This document shows positions 48,526-58,500 of a DNA stretch of 64,000 nucleotides, piece after piece (positions within the stretch are counted from its first letter, which is position 1; each line of letters starts with the position of its first letter). The stretch is from Bog-756 sp963777665 (GTDB lineage Bacteria > Actinomycetota > Acidimicrobiia > Acidimicrobiales > RAAP-2). The stretch covers positions 562,499 to 626,498 of the forward strand of contig CAVZRJ010000003.1 of the NCBI GenBank assembly GCA_963777665.1. Direction: 5' to 3'. The translations under genes were made by a program, and so were the position numbers. The notes under the pieces are model-generated. The model saw only the letters and a list, made by a program, of their open reading frames with translations. It made no database searches and had not been told where the DNA came from.

Positions 48526-49694
48526 TGGACTTCCGCCTCGGGCCGAAGAGCGACGCCTTCCGTGCGGAGGTGCGTGCCTTTCTCGACGAGCACCTCGATG
48601 CGGAGACCATCGAGCGTGCCCACCGGACCGGGACCAACCACGACAAGGAGTTCCACCGGGCCATCGGCGAACAGGGCTGGATCGCCGCCTCGTGGCCGGC
48701 AGAATACGGCGGCCAGGAGCGCGACCCGTTCGAGATGACCGCCCTCCGCGACGAGCTCCGGCTGGCGGGGGCGCCGACCGACGGCATGGGCCTGACGGTC
48801 ATCGTGTGCCAGACGATCCGGCGTGTCGCCACCGACGAGCAGAAGCGCGACTTCCTCCCCCGTGCTCTGGCCGGTGAGATGATCATGTCGCTCGGCTACA
48901 GCGAGCCCGACTCCGGCTCCGACGTGGCCTCGATCAAGACCACCGCCGTGCGTGACGGCGACGAGTGGGTGATCAACGGGCAGAAGATGTTCACCACGCT
49001 CGCCCACGTGGCGAACTACGTCTTCCTCCTGGCCCGGACCAACCACGACGTGCCGAAGCACAAGGGGCTGACCATGTTCCTCGTCCCGCTCGATTCGCCC
49101 GGCATCGAGATCCACCCGGTCCACACCGTCGGCGGAGAGCGGACGAACGCGACCTTCTACACGGACGTGCGGGTCACCGACCACTATCGGATCGGCGAGG
49201 TCGACAGGGGCTGGGACGTCATGACCGTCGCTCTCACCTTCGAGCGTGGGGGATTCGGCCTGAGTGAGGCCGATCGGGTCTGGGAGCAGACCGTCGACTG
49301 GGCAAGGGCTTCCCGACGCCCTGACGGGACCAGGGTCATCGACGACCCCCACGTCCGTGAGCGCCTCGCGGTCATGCGCACGAACAACGAGGTCGCGAGG
49401 CTCCTCGCCTACCGCACGTCGTTCGTGGCGGCAACCGGCGGACTCCCCGGGGTCGAGGGGTCCATGCACAAGCTGTTCTATGCCGAGTCCATGAACGCCG
49501 ACGCCACCGAGCTGGTCGACATGCTCGGCGCGGAAGGAGTCCTCCAGCGCGGTGAGGCGGACGCACCTGTAGAGGGATGGATCGAGCATCTCTTCCGCCA
49601 CGCGGCGGTGACCACCATCTACGGCGGCACGAGCGAGATGCAGCGCTCGATCATCGCCGAGCGGGGTCTGGGACTCCCGAGGTCCGGCCGCTGA
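48525..49694 (+). CDS. Acyl-CoA dehydrogenase, large subunit type
   Basis: A 389-residue acyl-CoA dehydrogenase with the full active-site set: LGYSEPDSGSDVASIKTTA, GQKMFTTLAHVANYVFLLART and the C-terminal YGGTSEMQRSIIAERGLGLP. It starts at ATG 48525 (or GTG 48522) overlapping the stop of the smaller paralogue, so the two are translationally coupled and probably form one enzyme. In mycobacteria such FadE pairs desaturate steroid side-chain or ring CoA esters; here the substrate is unknown. Confidence 0.92.
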   Translation: MDFRLGPKSDAFRAEVRAFLDEHLDAETIERAHRTGTNHDKEFHRAIGEQGWIAASWPAEYGGQERDPFEMTALRDELRLAGAPTDGMGLTVIVCQTIRRVATDEQKRDFLPRALAGEMIMSLGYSEPDSGSDVASIKTTAVRDGDEWVINGQKMFTTLAHVANYVFLLARTNHDVPKHKGLTMFLVPLDSPGIEIHPVHTVGGERTNATFYTDVRVTDHYRIGEVDRGWDVMTVALTFERGGFGLSEADRVWEQTVDWARASRRPDGTRVIDDPHVRERLAVMRTNNEVARLLAYRTSFVAATGGLPGVEGSMHKLFYAESMNADATELVDMLGAEGVLQRGEADAPVEGWIEHLFRHAAVTTIYGGTSEMQRSIIAERGLGLPRSGR

Positions 49695-49783
49695 GCTGCG
49701 AGCGGGTCCCAGTGGTCCTCCCGGGTCGCGGAAACGGCGTTCCTCCCCGTGTGGCTCGCAGTGAGGTGCCGCGGCTCCGGTGC

Positions 49784-49789
49784 TATCGT
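49784..49789 (+). promoter_or_regulatory. Leaderless-type -10 element TATCGT
   Basis: TATCGT ends six bases before ATG 49796, again the leaderless spacing. It would let the ferredoxin be transcribed separately from the upstream dehydrogenases. Confidence 0.4.
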
Positions 49790-49795
49790 CGGCTC

Positions 49796-50023
49796 ATGGT
49801 CCAACAGGCTGAGAACGGTATTTCCGCCAGCGAGATCATCGACCGGGAGGCCTGCATGGGGTCGGGGAACTGCCTGTACTGGGCACCCGGTGTCTTCGAC
49901 CTGGACGAGGCCGGCGTGGCCGTCGTCACCGGCGACCTCGCAGCGAACGAGGAGCCGGTACGGCTCGCTGCGAAGAATTGTCCTACGCGGGCGATCCGCG
50001 CCGATGCGTACTACGCGTGCTGA
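49796..50023 (+). CDS. Small ferredoxin, 3Fe-4S type
   Basis: A 75-residue ferredoxin with cysteines in IDREACMGSGNC and NCPTRAI. The second position of the usual CxxCxxC triplet is glycine or serine, giving the C-x5-C...C-P pattern of 3Fe-4S ferredoxins that serve cytochromes P450 in actinobacteria. No P450 gene is in the window, so its electron acceptor is unknown; the acyl-CoA dehydrogenases use a flavoprotein acceptor instead. A separate leaderless promoter is present. Confidence 0.85.
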   Translation: MVQQAENGISASEIIDREACMGSGNCLYWAPGVFDLDEAGVAVVTGDLAANEEPVRLAAKNCPTRAIRADAYYAC

Positions 50024-50124
50024 CCATCCCGCGGTGACCGCCGGGAACAGGCCATCCGGCGGGCGCCTCTCAACGCTTCCACTCGCTGCGGATGCAACTC
50101 CACACTCCAGGGAATCGAGGATTC

Positions 50125-51315
50125 GTGTCCACGTATGAAGGCCCGATATTCGACGCTGACAACCATCTGTACGAGACGGCGGACGCACTCACGCGCTACC
50201 TCCCCAAGCAGTACGAGGGGTTCGTCAAGTACGTGGAGGTGAACGGCCGCACCAAGCTCGCCATCAACAACTGCATCAGCGAGTCGATCCCCAATCCCAC
50301 CTTCGAGGTCGTGGCCCCGCCGGGCTCGTTCGCCGACTACTTCGCCGGCAAGAACCCCGAGGGCAGGACGCTCCGCGAAATGGCCGGCACGCCGATACGT
50401 GCCATCGACGCGTACCGCTCCGCCGCACCCCGCCTCGAGCTGCTCGACGAGACAGGGATCGATGCTGCCCTGATGTTCCCCACACTGGCCAGCCTGATCG
50501 AGGTCAATCTCCTCGACGATCCCGACATGACCTGCACCGTCATCCACGCCTACAACCAATGGCTCCTCGACGAGTGGGCGTTCGACTACCAGCAGCGCAT
50601 CTTCGCAACGCCGGTGGTCAACCCGTGCATCGTCGAGCGTGGGATCGCAGAGCTCGACTGGGTACTGGAGCACGGTGCCAAGGTCGTGCTGCTGCGTCCG
50701 GGCCCGGTCGCAGGGACCCGGGGAACACGGTCACCCTTCCTCCCCGAATTCGACGCGTTCTGGAGCAGGGTCGCCGAGACGGGTGTCCTGGTCGCCATGC
50801 ACGCGTCGGACTCCGGGTACCAGCGGCACGCCAACGAGTGGGAGGGCGATGGGCGCGACATGCAGCCGTTCGCTCCGCGGCCGTTCACCGATGCCGTCAA
50901 CACGGGACGGCCCATCAGCGACACCGTCACCTCGGCGATCTGCCACGGGATGCTCAGCCGCTTCCCCACTGTCCGGCTGCTGAGCGTGGAGAACGGCGGG
51001 AGTTGGGCGCTGCCATGCCTCAAGTCGTTGGAGAAGACCTACGGGAAGATGCCCAAGGCCTTTGCAGAGCCCCCAGCCGAGGTCTTCCTCCGGAACATCT
51101 ACATCAACCCGTTCTGGGAGGACTCGCTCGAGGCACTCATCGACGTGATGACCCCGGAACATATCCTGTTCGGGTCGGACTATCCGCACCCGGAGGGACT
51201 GGCCGAGCCCTTCGAGTGGGTGGAGGAGCTGTCGGCGCATCACACGGAGTCGGAGGTGCAGAAGATCATGGGCGGCAACATGTACGAGCTCCTCGGGATG
51301 AAAGTGCCGGCGTGA
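50125..51315 (+). CDS. Amidohydrolase-2 family metal-dependent hydrolase
   Basis: A 396-residue TIM-barrel hydrolase with the metal motif FDADNHLYE (DxxNH form), the internal MHASDSGYQRH, VENGGSWALPCLKSLE and LFGSDYPHPEGL with the second-sphere Asp. It is the second amidohydrolase of the island and only distantly similar to the one at 43429. GTG 50125 after GGAATCGAGG is the likely start; ATG 50092 would add 11 residues. A hairpin of 8 bp follows 44 bases after its stop. A decarboxylase or ring-hydrolase role is possible. Confidence 0.87.
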   Translation: MSTYEGPIFDADNHLYETADALTRYLPKQYEGFVKYVEVNGRTKLAINNCISESIPNPTFEVVAPPGSFADYFAGKNPEGRTLREMAGTPIRAIDAYRSAAPRLELLDETGIDAALMFPTLASLIEVNLLDDPDMTCTVIHAYNQWLLDEWAFDYQQRIFATPVVNPCIVERGIAELDWVLEHGAKVVLLRPGPVAGTRGTRSPFLPEFDAFWSRVAETGVLVAMHASDSGYQRHANEWEGDGRDMQPFAPRPFTDAVNTGRPISDTVTSAICHGMLSRFPTVRLLSVENGGSWALPCLKSLEKTYGKMPKAFAEPPAEVFLRNIYINPFWEDSLEALIDVMTPEHILFGSDYPHPEGLAEPFEWVEELSAHHTESEVQKIMGGNMYELLGMKVPA

Positions 51316-51690
51316 CAGCTGTACACCCGACCTTGTGTCGGCGGGGCGGCTGACGACGACGGAGCCCGCGGCTCCGTGCACGACCCTTCGTTTCTCCTTA
51401 TGCACACCAACATTACTGCTGGTCGTTGGCAGGAGGGACTTGATGCCGCTTGCCTCACGCTCACGGAGCATTGGTCGGTCAAGGTTCGGTAGGGACAGCG
51501 AACTCCGTCGCGTTGGAATCGCTGTCGACAGCTGTGATCGGGAGCAGTCCCGCTTATCTACCCCAGGGAACGGGGAAGGTTACGGATCATGGAATTCCTT
51601 GTTTTTCCTTCGCGACGTGGCAATGTCGATGACACTCACAGGGGCGCCAACCTGCGCCCTGATCGGTCGGCTCTTCCTCTTTCTAAATAC
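51316..51690. other. 375-bp intergenic region between convergent genes
   Basis: No gene is seen. It holds the hairpin at 51359-51377 and otherwise sequence of lower GC content, ending at the stop of the giant gene on the opposite strand. Short frames here have no recognisable features. Confidence 0.5.
51359..51377 (+). terminator. Candidate terminator hairpin
   Basis: ACGGAGCC (51359-51366) pairs perfectly with GGCTCCGT (51370-51377) around a three-base loop. It stands 44 bases after the amidohydrolase stop; a T-rich but interrupted stretch (CTTCGTTTCTCCTT) follows some ten bases later. Confidence 0.5.
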
Positions 51691-52560
51691 TCAGGTAACG
51701 GCAAGCCAGCTGGGAGAGCTACCACTATCCACGATTGGCGCACCTACCGCATCGGTGGAGGTATTGATGACGCTCACGGTCCCAGAGCCGGAGTTGACCA
51801 CATACGCGTCGGTGCCGTCAGGTGTGATCGCCACGCCGAACGGCTCGTCTCCTACGTCCACCGTAGCGACGACTGCATTGGTGGACGCGCTGATGATGCT
51901 GACGGTATCAGTGAGGGAATTGGCCACAAACACATCGCTGCCACTAGGTGTGATTGCCACGCCGAACGGCTCAACTCCCACGTTCACCGTGCCGACGACC
52001 CCGTTGGTCGTGGTGCTGATCACACTGAGACTGTTGGAACCGAAGTTGGCCACATAGACGTGACTCGGTGTAGCCGCCACGCCGTATGGATCGCTGCCGA
52101 CACCTACCGTGCTCAAAACGGCGTTCGTGGTGGTGTTGATGACGCTCACCGTTCCCGAGCCGGAATTTGTCACATACGCTTCGGTGCCGTTGGGGATGAC
52201 CGATACCCCCAGGGGATCGCTTCCCACAGTGACGGTGGCGGACACCGTGTTCGTGGCGGTGTTGATGACGCTGACCGTGCCGGAATGGGCGTTGGTCACA
52301 TAGACGTGGCTGCCGTTCGGGCTTACCGCCACCCCGTACGGGGAGCTCCCCACGTTCACGGTGCCGATCACCGAGGCGGTGTAAGTGTTGATAACGCTCA
52401 CGGTGTTCGAACCCGAGTTGGCCACATACACGTCACCGCCGTTGGGTGTGACAGCGACCCCACTTGGAGCGGTACCCACGTTCACAGTGCCGACCAGCGA
52501 GGAGGTGGTGGCGTTCAGCACACTGACACTGTTCGAGCCAGAGTTGGCCACGTAGGTATC
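51691..52560 (-). repeat. Seven YVTN-type propeller repeats, about 126 bp each
   Basis: The protein repeat is about 42 residues with the core VYVANSGSNTVSVINT and GTVNVGSSPYGVAVTPNG, diverged between copies at the DNA level. Seven blades fit one closed YVTN beta-propeller at the extreme C-terminus of the giant protein. Confidence 0.85.
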
Positions 52561-55500
52561 GGTCAACCGGAATGTCCCCGAGTAGGTCTTTCCGAGCGTG
52601 AACATGGTGTAGTTGTCACCGGGGTCGAAGGTCCAGCCGTTGTGTTCATAGCAGGAGCCTGGCGTGAAAACTACCCGGGTATTGGAGTACGAGGAGATCG
52701 AAACGCCGACTGCGGCGAGAGCTGGTGGTCCGAGTCCCGCGACCCAACCCCTCGTCTGATCGTCGATGTAGAAGTTGGTGTGATAGTCGTAGCCGGTGGC
52801 GGGCGAGCAGTTTTGGGTCGCGCTCGCCGGAGTGGCGGTTCCGAGCACGGACTTGGTATCGCCGAAGCCCGAACCTGAGACCGTAATCGTCGGGGACGAC
52901 TGGGTACCTCCGAACGATACGGACGTGATGGTCTCGGTCCCTGGCTTGATAGACGGCGACGCGGCAGATGGCTTGCCCGTGCCGGCTGCATTTTTCGCGG
53001 AAACGGTGAACGTGTACGACGTCCCATTGGCGAGCCCGGCGACTGTGCACGAGGTCGCTCCTGTGGTGGTGCAGGTCTTGTTCCCCGGACTGGAAGTCGC
53101 TGTGTAGCCGGTGATCGCTGCGCCACCGTCGGACAGCGGTGCGGTCCAGGAGAGCTGGGCGCTTGCCTTATCGGGTATTGCGGTGACCGAGGTCGGAGAA
53201 GACGGCACCGTCGCCGGCGTGACCGGCGTCGAGGGCGTTGACAGTGGACTCGCACCGACGGCGTTGGTGGCCGACACGGTGAACGAATAGGGCGTGCCGT
53301 TGGCCAGCCCGGTCATGATGCACGACGTGGAGGTGGCGGGTGACGGCGAGCAGGTTCCAGTCCCTGGCGATGCTTTCACCGCATAGCCGGTAATGGTCTC
53401 ACCACCGTTGCTGATGGGAGGTGTCCAGCTGACCGTTGCCTGGCCGTTGGCACGGGTGGCCGTCACCGCGGTCGGCACGGTCGGCACGGAGACTGCAACG
53501 AAACCGACTGGTACGGACACCGGTGGTGTGGACGTCGATGTCAGGATCCCCTGGAGGGAGGGTACGCCTGCTGCGGTGTTGCACTCCGCGCTAAATGGCG
53601 TATTGGTCAGGGTCGACGTCAGTGAGAGGTGCACTCCGTTCTTTACAATGCTGCCAAGATCAAAGCCCACATCATCTCCGGTCGTTGCCCGGGAGAACCC
53701 GCTGAAGATCACCTGGCTGGTGCCCAGGGCGGGCGTGGACCAGCTGATCGCGAGCGAGGTCGGTGCGGTCGATCCTGCGCTGAGCGTCGAGCAGTTGCTC
53801 GACGCCAAGGGCAGTTCGGTGATGCCGGTTCCCTCACCGGCCACCGCGGCGTTGGTCGCCGCGTTTTTGCAGCCGCTGATCAGCACGTGGACCAGAGCCA
53901 TCTCGGAGGTGGCAGCCGAGGCGTTGGAGAGTGGCGGGTCGAACTGGGTCGTCGACGTCACCGTCGAACAGGTCAGCCGTTCCGGAGTCGGGCTCGCAAG
54001 GGGACCGTTCGAGGGCGACCCCCCGGCGGTTGCGCTCGGGGGCTCAGGCGGCGCTGCGGATCCGAGCTTGTGTGTCGCGAGACCAGCGACCGCCGCTGAG
54101 ATGGTCACGCCGGGAAGGTCGGGTGGTTGGGCGATCGCCGCCGGGATGGGTGTGACCGGAAATGGGCAGGTGGGTAGGCTCGTGGTCGGGAACTGTTCAA
54201 AGACCGTTCCATTCAACGCGGTGTTGTGGCATTGAGTATCCCCCTCGAAAGATGTTGAACCGCTGTCTCCGGACGCACCCGCGCCAGTCACGAACGCCGT
54301 CGGCGAGTTGATGCCCGAGTTGTTGCTCCCATGGAGAGAGTTCCCGGTCACCTCGACACCTCCACCCTCGGGGCCCTGCCAGTGGTTGGTTGGCGACGGA
54401 AATCCGGGCTGGAGCACGATGACGGACTGGTTCGGGTGGCTCGCACAAGCGGCTGGCCATCTCGCCTGGGCTCCTGAGAGATTCAGTGCGAACGTGCTGA
54501 ATGTCGAGCCCGGAGTGGGCGGGGTGACCGTGCCCACGGTATACGTGCCGGGAGTAAGGCACCACGTAGTGGGGGCGGAGGTGGAATTGGGAACGACCAC
54601 CGTGTCACCAGAGTCTCCGGGTTGGATGAGCGCGTCGCTGGTCTGGTTCAACGTGTCCGTGCAGGAGACCAGCGCTTGTGTACTGCTATAGAGACAGGTC
54701 GCACCCTCCTCGTCCTCCTGGGCAGGCGAGGTGTCCACGAGCGCTGCGTCATAGGGACCACAGCTATAGAGGTAGTTGGAAACATTGGTGTATCCACACA
54801 TCGGAATTGTGTTGCTGCCGGAGACCACTCCGCCGATCTCTCCCCAGATGTTGAAGCTGGCCGGACCGATGCTGCTCGGCGCCACCGTGGTGGACGAGTT
54901 GTTTTTGAAGGTCAGATTCTGCCCCGGAATCGCCGGAATGAAGGGGCTGGTGCACCCGCCAAGGGAGTTGACCTTCACGGTCATCGGGCCGGTGACAACG
55001 TTGTTGTTGAAAGCGACCTGGTAGAGCTGTTCGGTGGTCTGCCCGCTCAGCGACCACTGGGCGGTGATGGCATTGTGGTTGATCTGGATGTTCCCGAGAC
55101 CACCGGTGGAGCTCGCGCAGTCACCTTCGAGGTCGACCCCGTCGGTCGGCACGATGAGGGTGTTGCCGTCTGCTGCGTTCGTTCCGTCTTCCGGCGTCTG
55201 GTGACCGTCGGGTGCTGCTGTCCCTCCGATGGTCACCCGTTGGGAATATTGCACCGACACACCGTCCCGACCGGCGGGATCGTTGCAGGTGTTATTGGAC
55301 ACCGTCACGTCGGACGCGGGGTAGGCACCGACGGGGTTCGCCTCGTGGAGGCCGATCACGGTGACACAGTCGCCCAGTACCCCGGTCATCACCGTGCCCG
55401 TGATGAGGACCCGCTGCGCACCTGCCACCTGGAAGCCGGCGTCATTGTGGCCCCCTTGCCCGGCCGCATTCGAGGTGATCGCCATGTTCTCAAACTGAAG

Positions 55501-58500
55501 ATCACAGCCGCCCTCGATGTACCACATGATGTCGTCAGGCAAGTGATCCTGTGGGTTCTTGTACTCGGGAATGGTCGCGAAGGCGTACGCCGAAGCTGCC
55601 GCCGTGTTGAACTGGGCGGGGTCCTGGCAGTAGGGGCCGACGGCCTGGGAGGTGTTCGTCGTGAGTTCGGTGTTCGTGTCGGAGTCCTGCTGGAAGGTCG
55701 CGCCATTCCCGTCGACGATCATGTTGTGGAGCCCGCGTAGGAAGAGCATCCCGTTGACCTCGTAGCACGGCGCAGGGCTCGCGTTGGTCGGATTGAAGAG
55801 CACCTCGACCGGGGCATTCGCTGTTCCGCCGGGGAGGCCGTTGATGAAGTTGTAGATGTTCTGTGTCTGGTCCGGGGCCGACGACCCACAGCCGGTCTGG
55901 ATGGAGGAAGGCACTGGGTAGCACGTTTGGACCGCTGCGCCACACGGTGTGGTCCCCGTGGCGAGCGTGGGCGCTGCGATGGCCACGCCCTGGCCTCGCC
56001 CGGCGGCGAAGCACGGTCCGCAGTCGGCCAACTCGACCCCACCCGGGAGACTCACGGAGGTGGGGCTTGGTTCGTCCATGCAGCTGTTGTTGGCGCAGGC
56101 ATTCCCTGGCAGCGTCGCATAGCCAAGGTCACCAGGAGAGCTACCGGTCGCGCCCCAGGAGTACAGGGCACCAGTGGTGTTCATGACCTCGTCGAACTGG
56201 TAGCCGGCGGAGACACGACTGATCGTGCCTGACAGGCCTTGGACCGGACTAGGCAAGTCGTCACAGACAGACTGGGTAGCGGCGATCACTCCGCCGGGCT
56301 GGTCGCCGGTCACGTCGTGGCAGGATGCTGCCTGTCCGGTGATGCTGCCAACGCCGAGCTGGCCCTCCGAGTTGTCACCCCAGGTCTCCACGGTGCCAGA
56401 GGAGGTCACCGCCGCCGCCTGGTCGAAGCCTGCAGCGACCTTGCTCACCGTGCCGTCGAGCGCGGTCACGTCGACCGGGGTGTTCTGGCAGAGGTCACCG
56501 ATCGCGCTGAACCCGCTGAGGGCGGTCGAACACGGGTCATTACCGGTGGTCGCGCTGGTGCCGAGCTCTCCATCGCCGACGTACCCCCAGACAGAGACAT
56601 TTCCTGGGCCGACATTCCCTGGACCCAGGGTGGCGGCGAGGGCGTAGGTGCCTCCGGCGGCGATGGAATGGATGTTGGTGAGACCCTGGACCTGGACGGG
56701 CACATCGCTATGGGCGATACCCCCGGCACCCGTGGTCGGTTGGCCGAGCTGACCGAAGGTGTTGGATCCCCAAGCCCAGACGTTGCCGTGGATGGTCAAC
56801 AACAAGGCGTAGTTCTGCCCGGCGGCGATGGCGATGGGATAGTCGCCATTGGTGTTGTTGGCCGTGACATATTTGAGATTCACGTTGACCGGCGTGTACT
56901 GGCAGGGAGTGCCGGAGAGCCCGAGCGTTGGCGAACACGGGGTATCGCCGGTGGTCGAGCCGTCTCCCAGCTCGCCGTCTCCGTTGTAGCCCCAGGCCCA
57001 GATCTGGTGTGAGGCGGTGAGGGCCAGGCTGAACGAACCGCCTTCGGCGATGGCGGTCACGTTGTCCTGCTCATTAGGGAAGAGCGGGATCTTCACGTGG
57101 TAGGGGGTGGAGATGGTGTTCTCGGGCTGGCCGTTTGCGGCCAGGACCGGCTGGCGTCCGAATTGCGCATATTCCTCGTTGCCCCAGGCGTAGACATTCT
57201 GGCTGGCGTCCACAGCCAGGACGGTGCCGTCGGATCCCGCAGCCACTTGGGTGATGCCGTTGTCAAACAGTCCGCCGTTCGCACCGGTCGAAACCGGTAC
57301 CGGCACAGCACTCCTCGCCGTGCCGGACTCTCCAGTCGGATTCCCCCATCCGTAGGCGGCGGCGGTCGGTGATCCGCTTGAGGACGCCGCCGTGTTCTCG
57401 ATGTAGAAGGGCGCCGGTGTGGGCGCTCCGGTGACCGAGGCGGTCACCTGGTAGGGAGTGCTGACCGGACTGGTACTGGCATTGGTGGTGTAAGGAGCCG
57501 ATTCGGCCACCCCGTCGGGACCGGTATCGACGACGCAAGTTTGGGCGGACGAGCCAGAATCGCATTGCGCGTCGTCGAACGTGCCGCTTGGGCCACTGAG
57601 GGGAGCTTGGAACGTGACCGGAACTCCAGCCACGGGGTTTCCATAGTGGTCGGTCACGGTCGCCGTGAGCGGTCCATAGAGCTCGCTGACCGGTACGGAA
57701 AGCGGAGCGGTCGACGTCGTCGTCGCGGGAGTGGTTGTGACGATCGAGGTCGCAGGACCGGGCTCGTAGGCACCGATTGCGCAGGGCACCGTTCGAGACA
57801 GTCCCCGCTGGTCGGTGGCAGGGCACAGTGACTGATCGTCTACGACGTGCTGGGCGAACGTCGCTCCCGAGTCCAGTGCGATTGTGTCGGTTAGAGCAGG
57901 CGACCCGTTCGGTCCGGCGTTGTCCTGGAGGCCCGACGTGTCCAAAATTGGGGAGGCCTCTTGGAAATTAGAGGTGGGGGCGGTGAACTCGACGCAGCTC
58001 CCGTCATCGGCGAGGTTGTAGCCGCCGTCGGTGAGCGGGCTCGTCCCGTCGGTCACGCAGTCACTCCCGATTGTGCCGCTGTTGGCGAAGATCGACGCAT
58101 TCACGTCTACCGTGCCACCCCCGGCGTTGTAGATGTCACCGCCGGCGCCGGTCGGTGCACTGTTCTGCGAAAGGGTGCTGTTGGCCACGGTCAGGTTTCC
58201 GGAGGAATTGAGAATCCCGCCTCCGTCTCCTGCTGTCGCATTGTTGGCCACCGTGACCTCGGAGATGCTTCCGCCACCGCTCAAACTGATACCGCCACCT
58301 TGGTTGTTCGTGACGGCGCTATCGCTAACGTTCAGCTGGCCAAGACCACCGTCGATACCTCCGGAAGAGTTTCCGGACACCGTGCTATCGGCGATGGTCA
58401 CCACGCCAGGACTTGTCACAGCGCCGGTGTTTGACTGGATTCCTCCAAGGGAGCCGTTCTGAATCGTCACGCCCGATATGTTGGAAAAGACACCGTCTCC

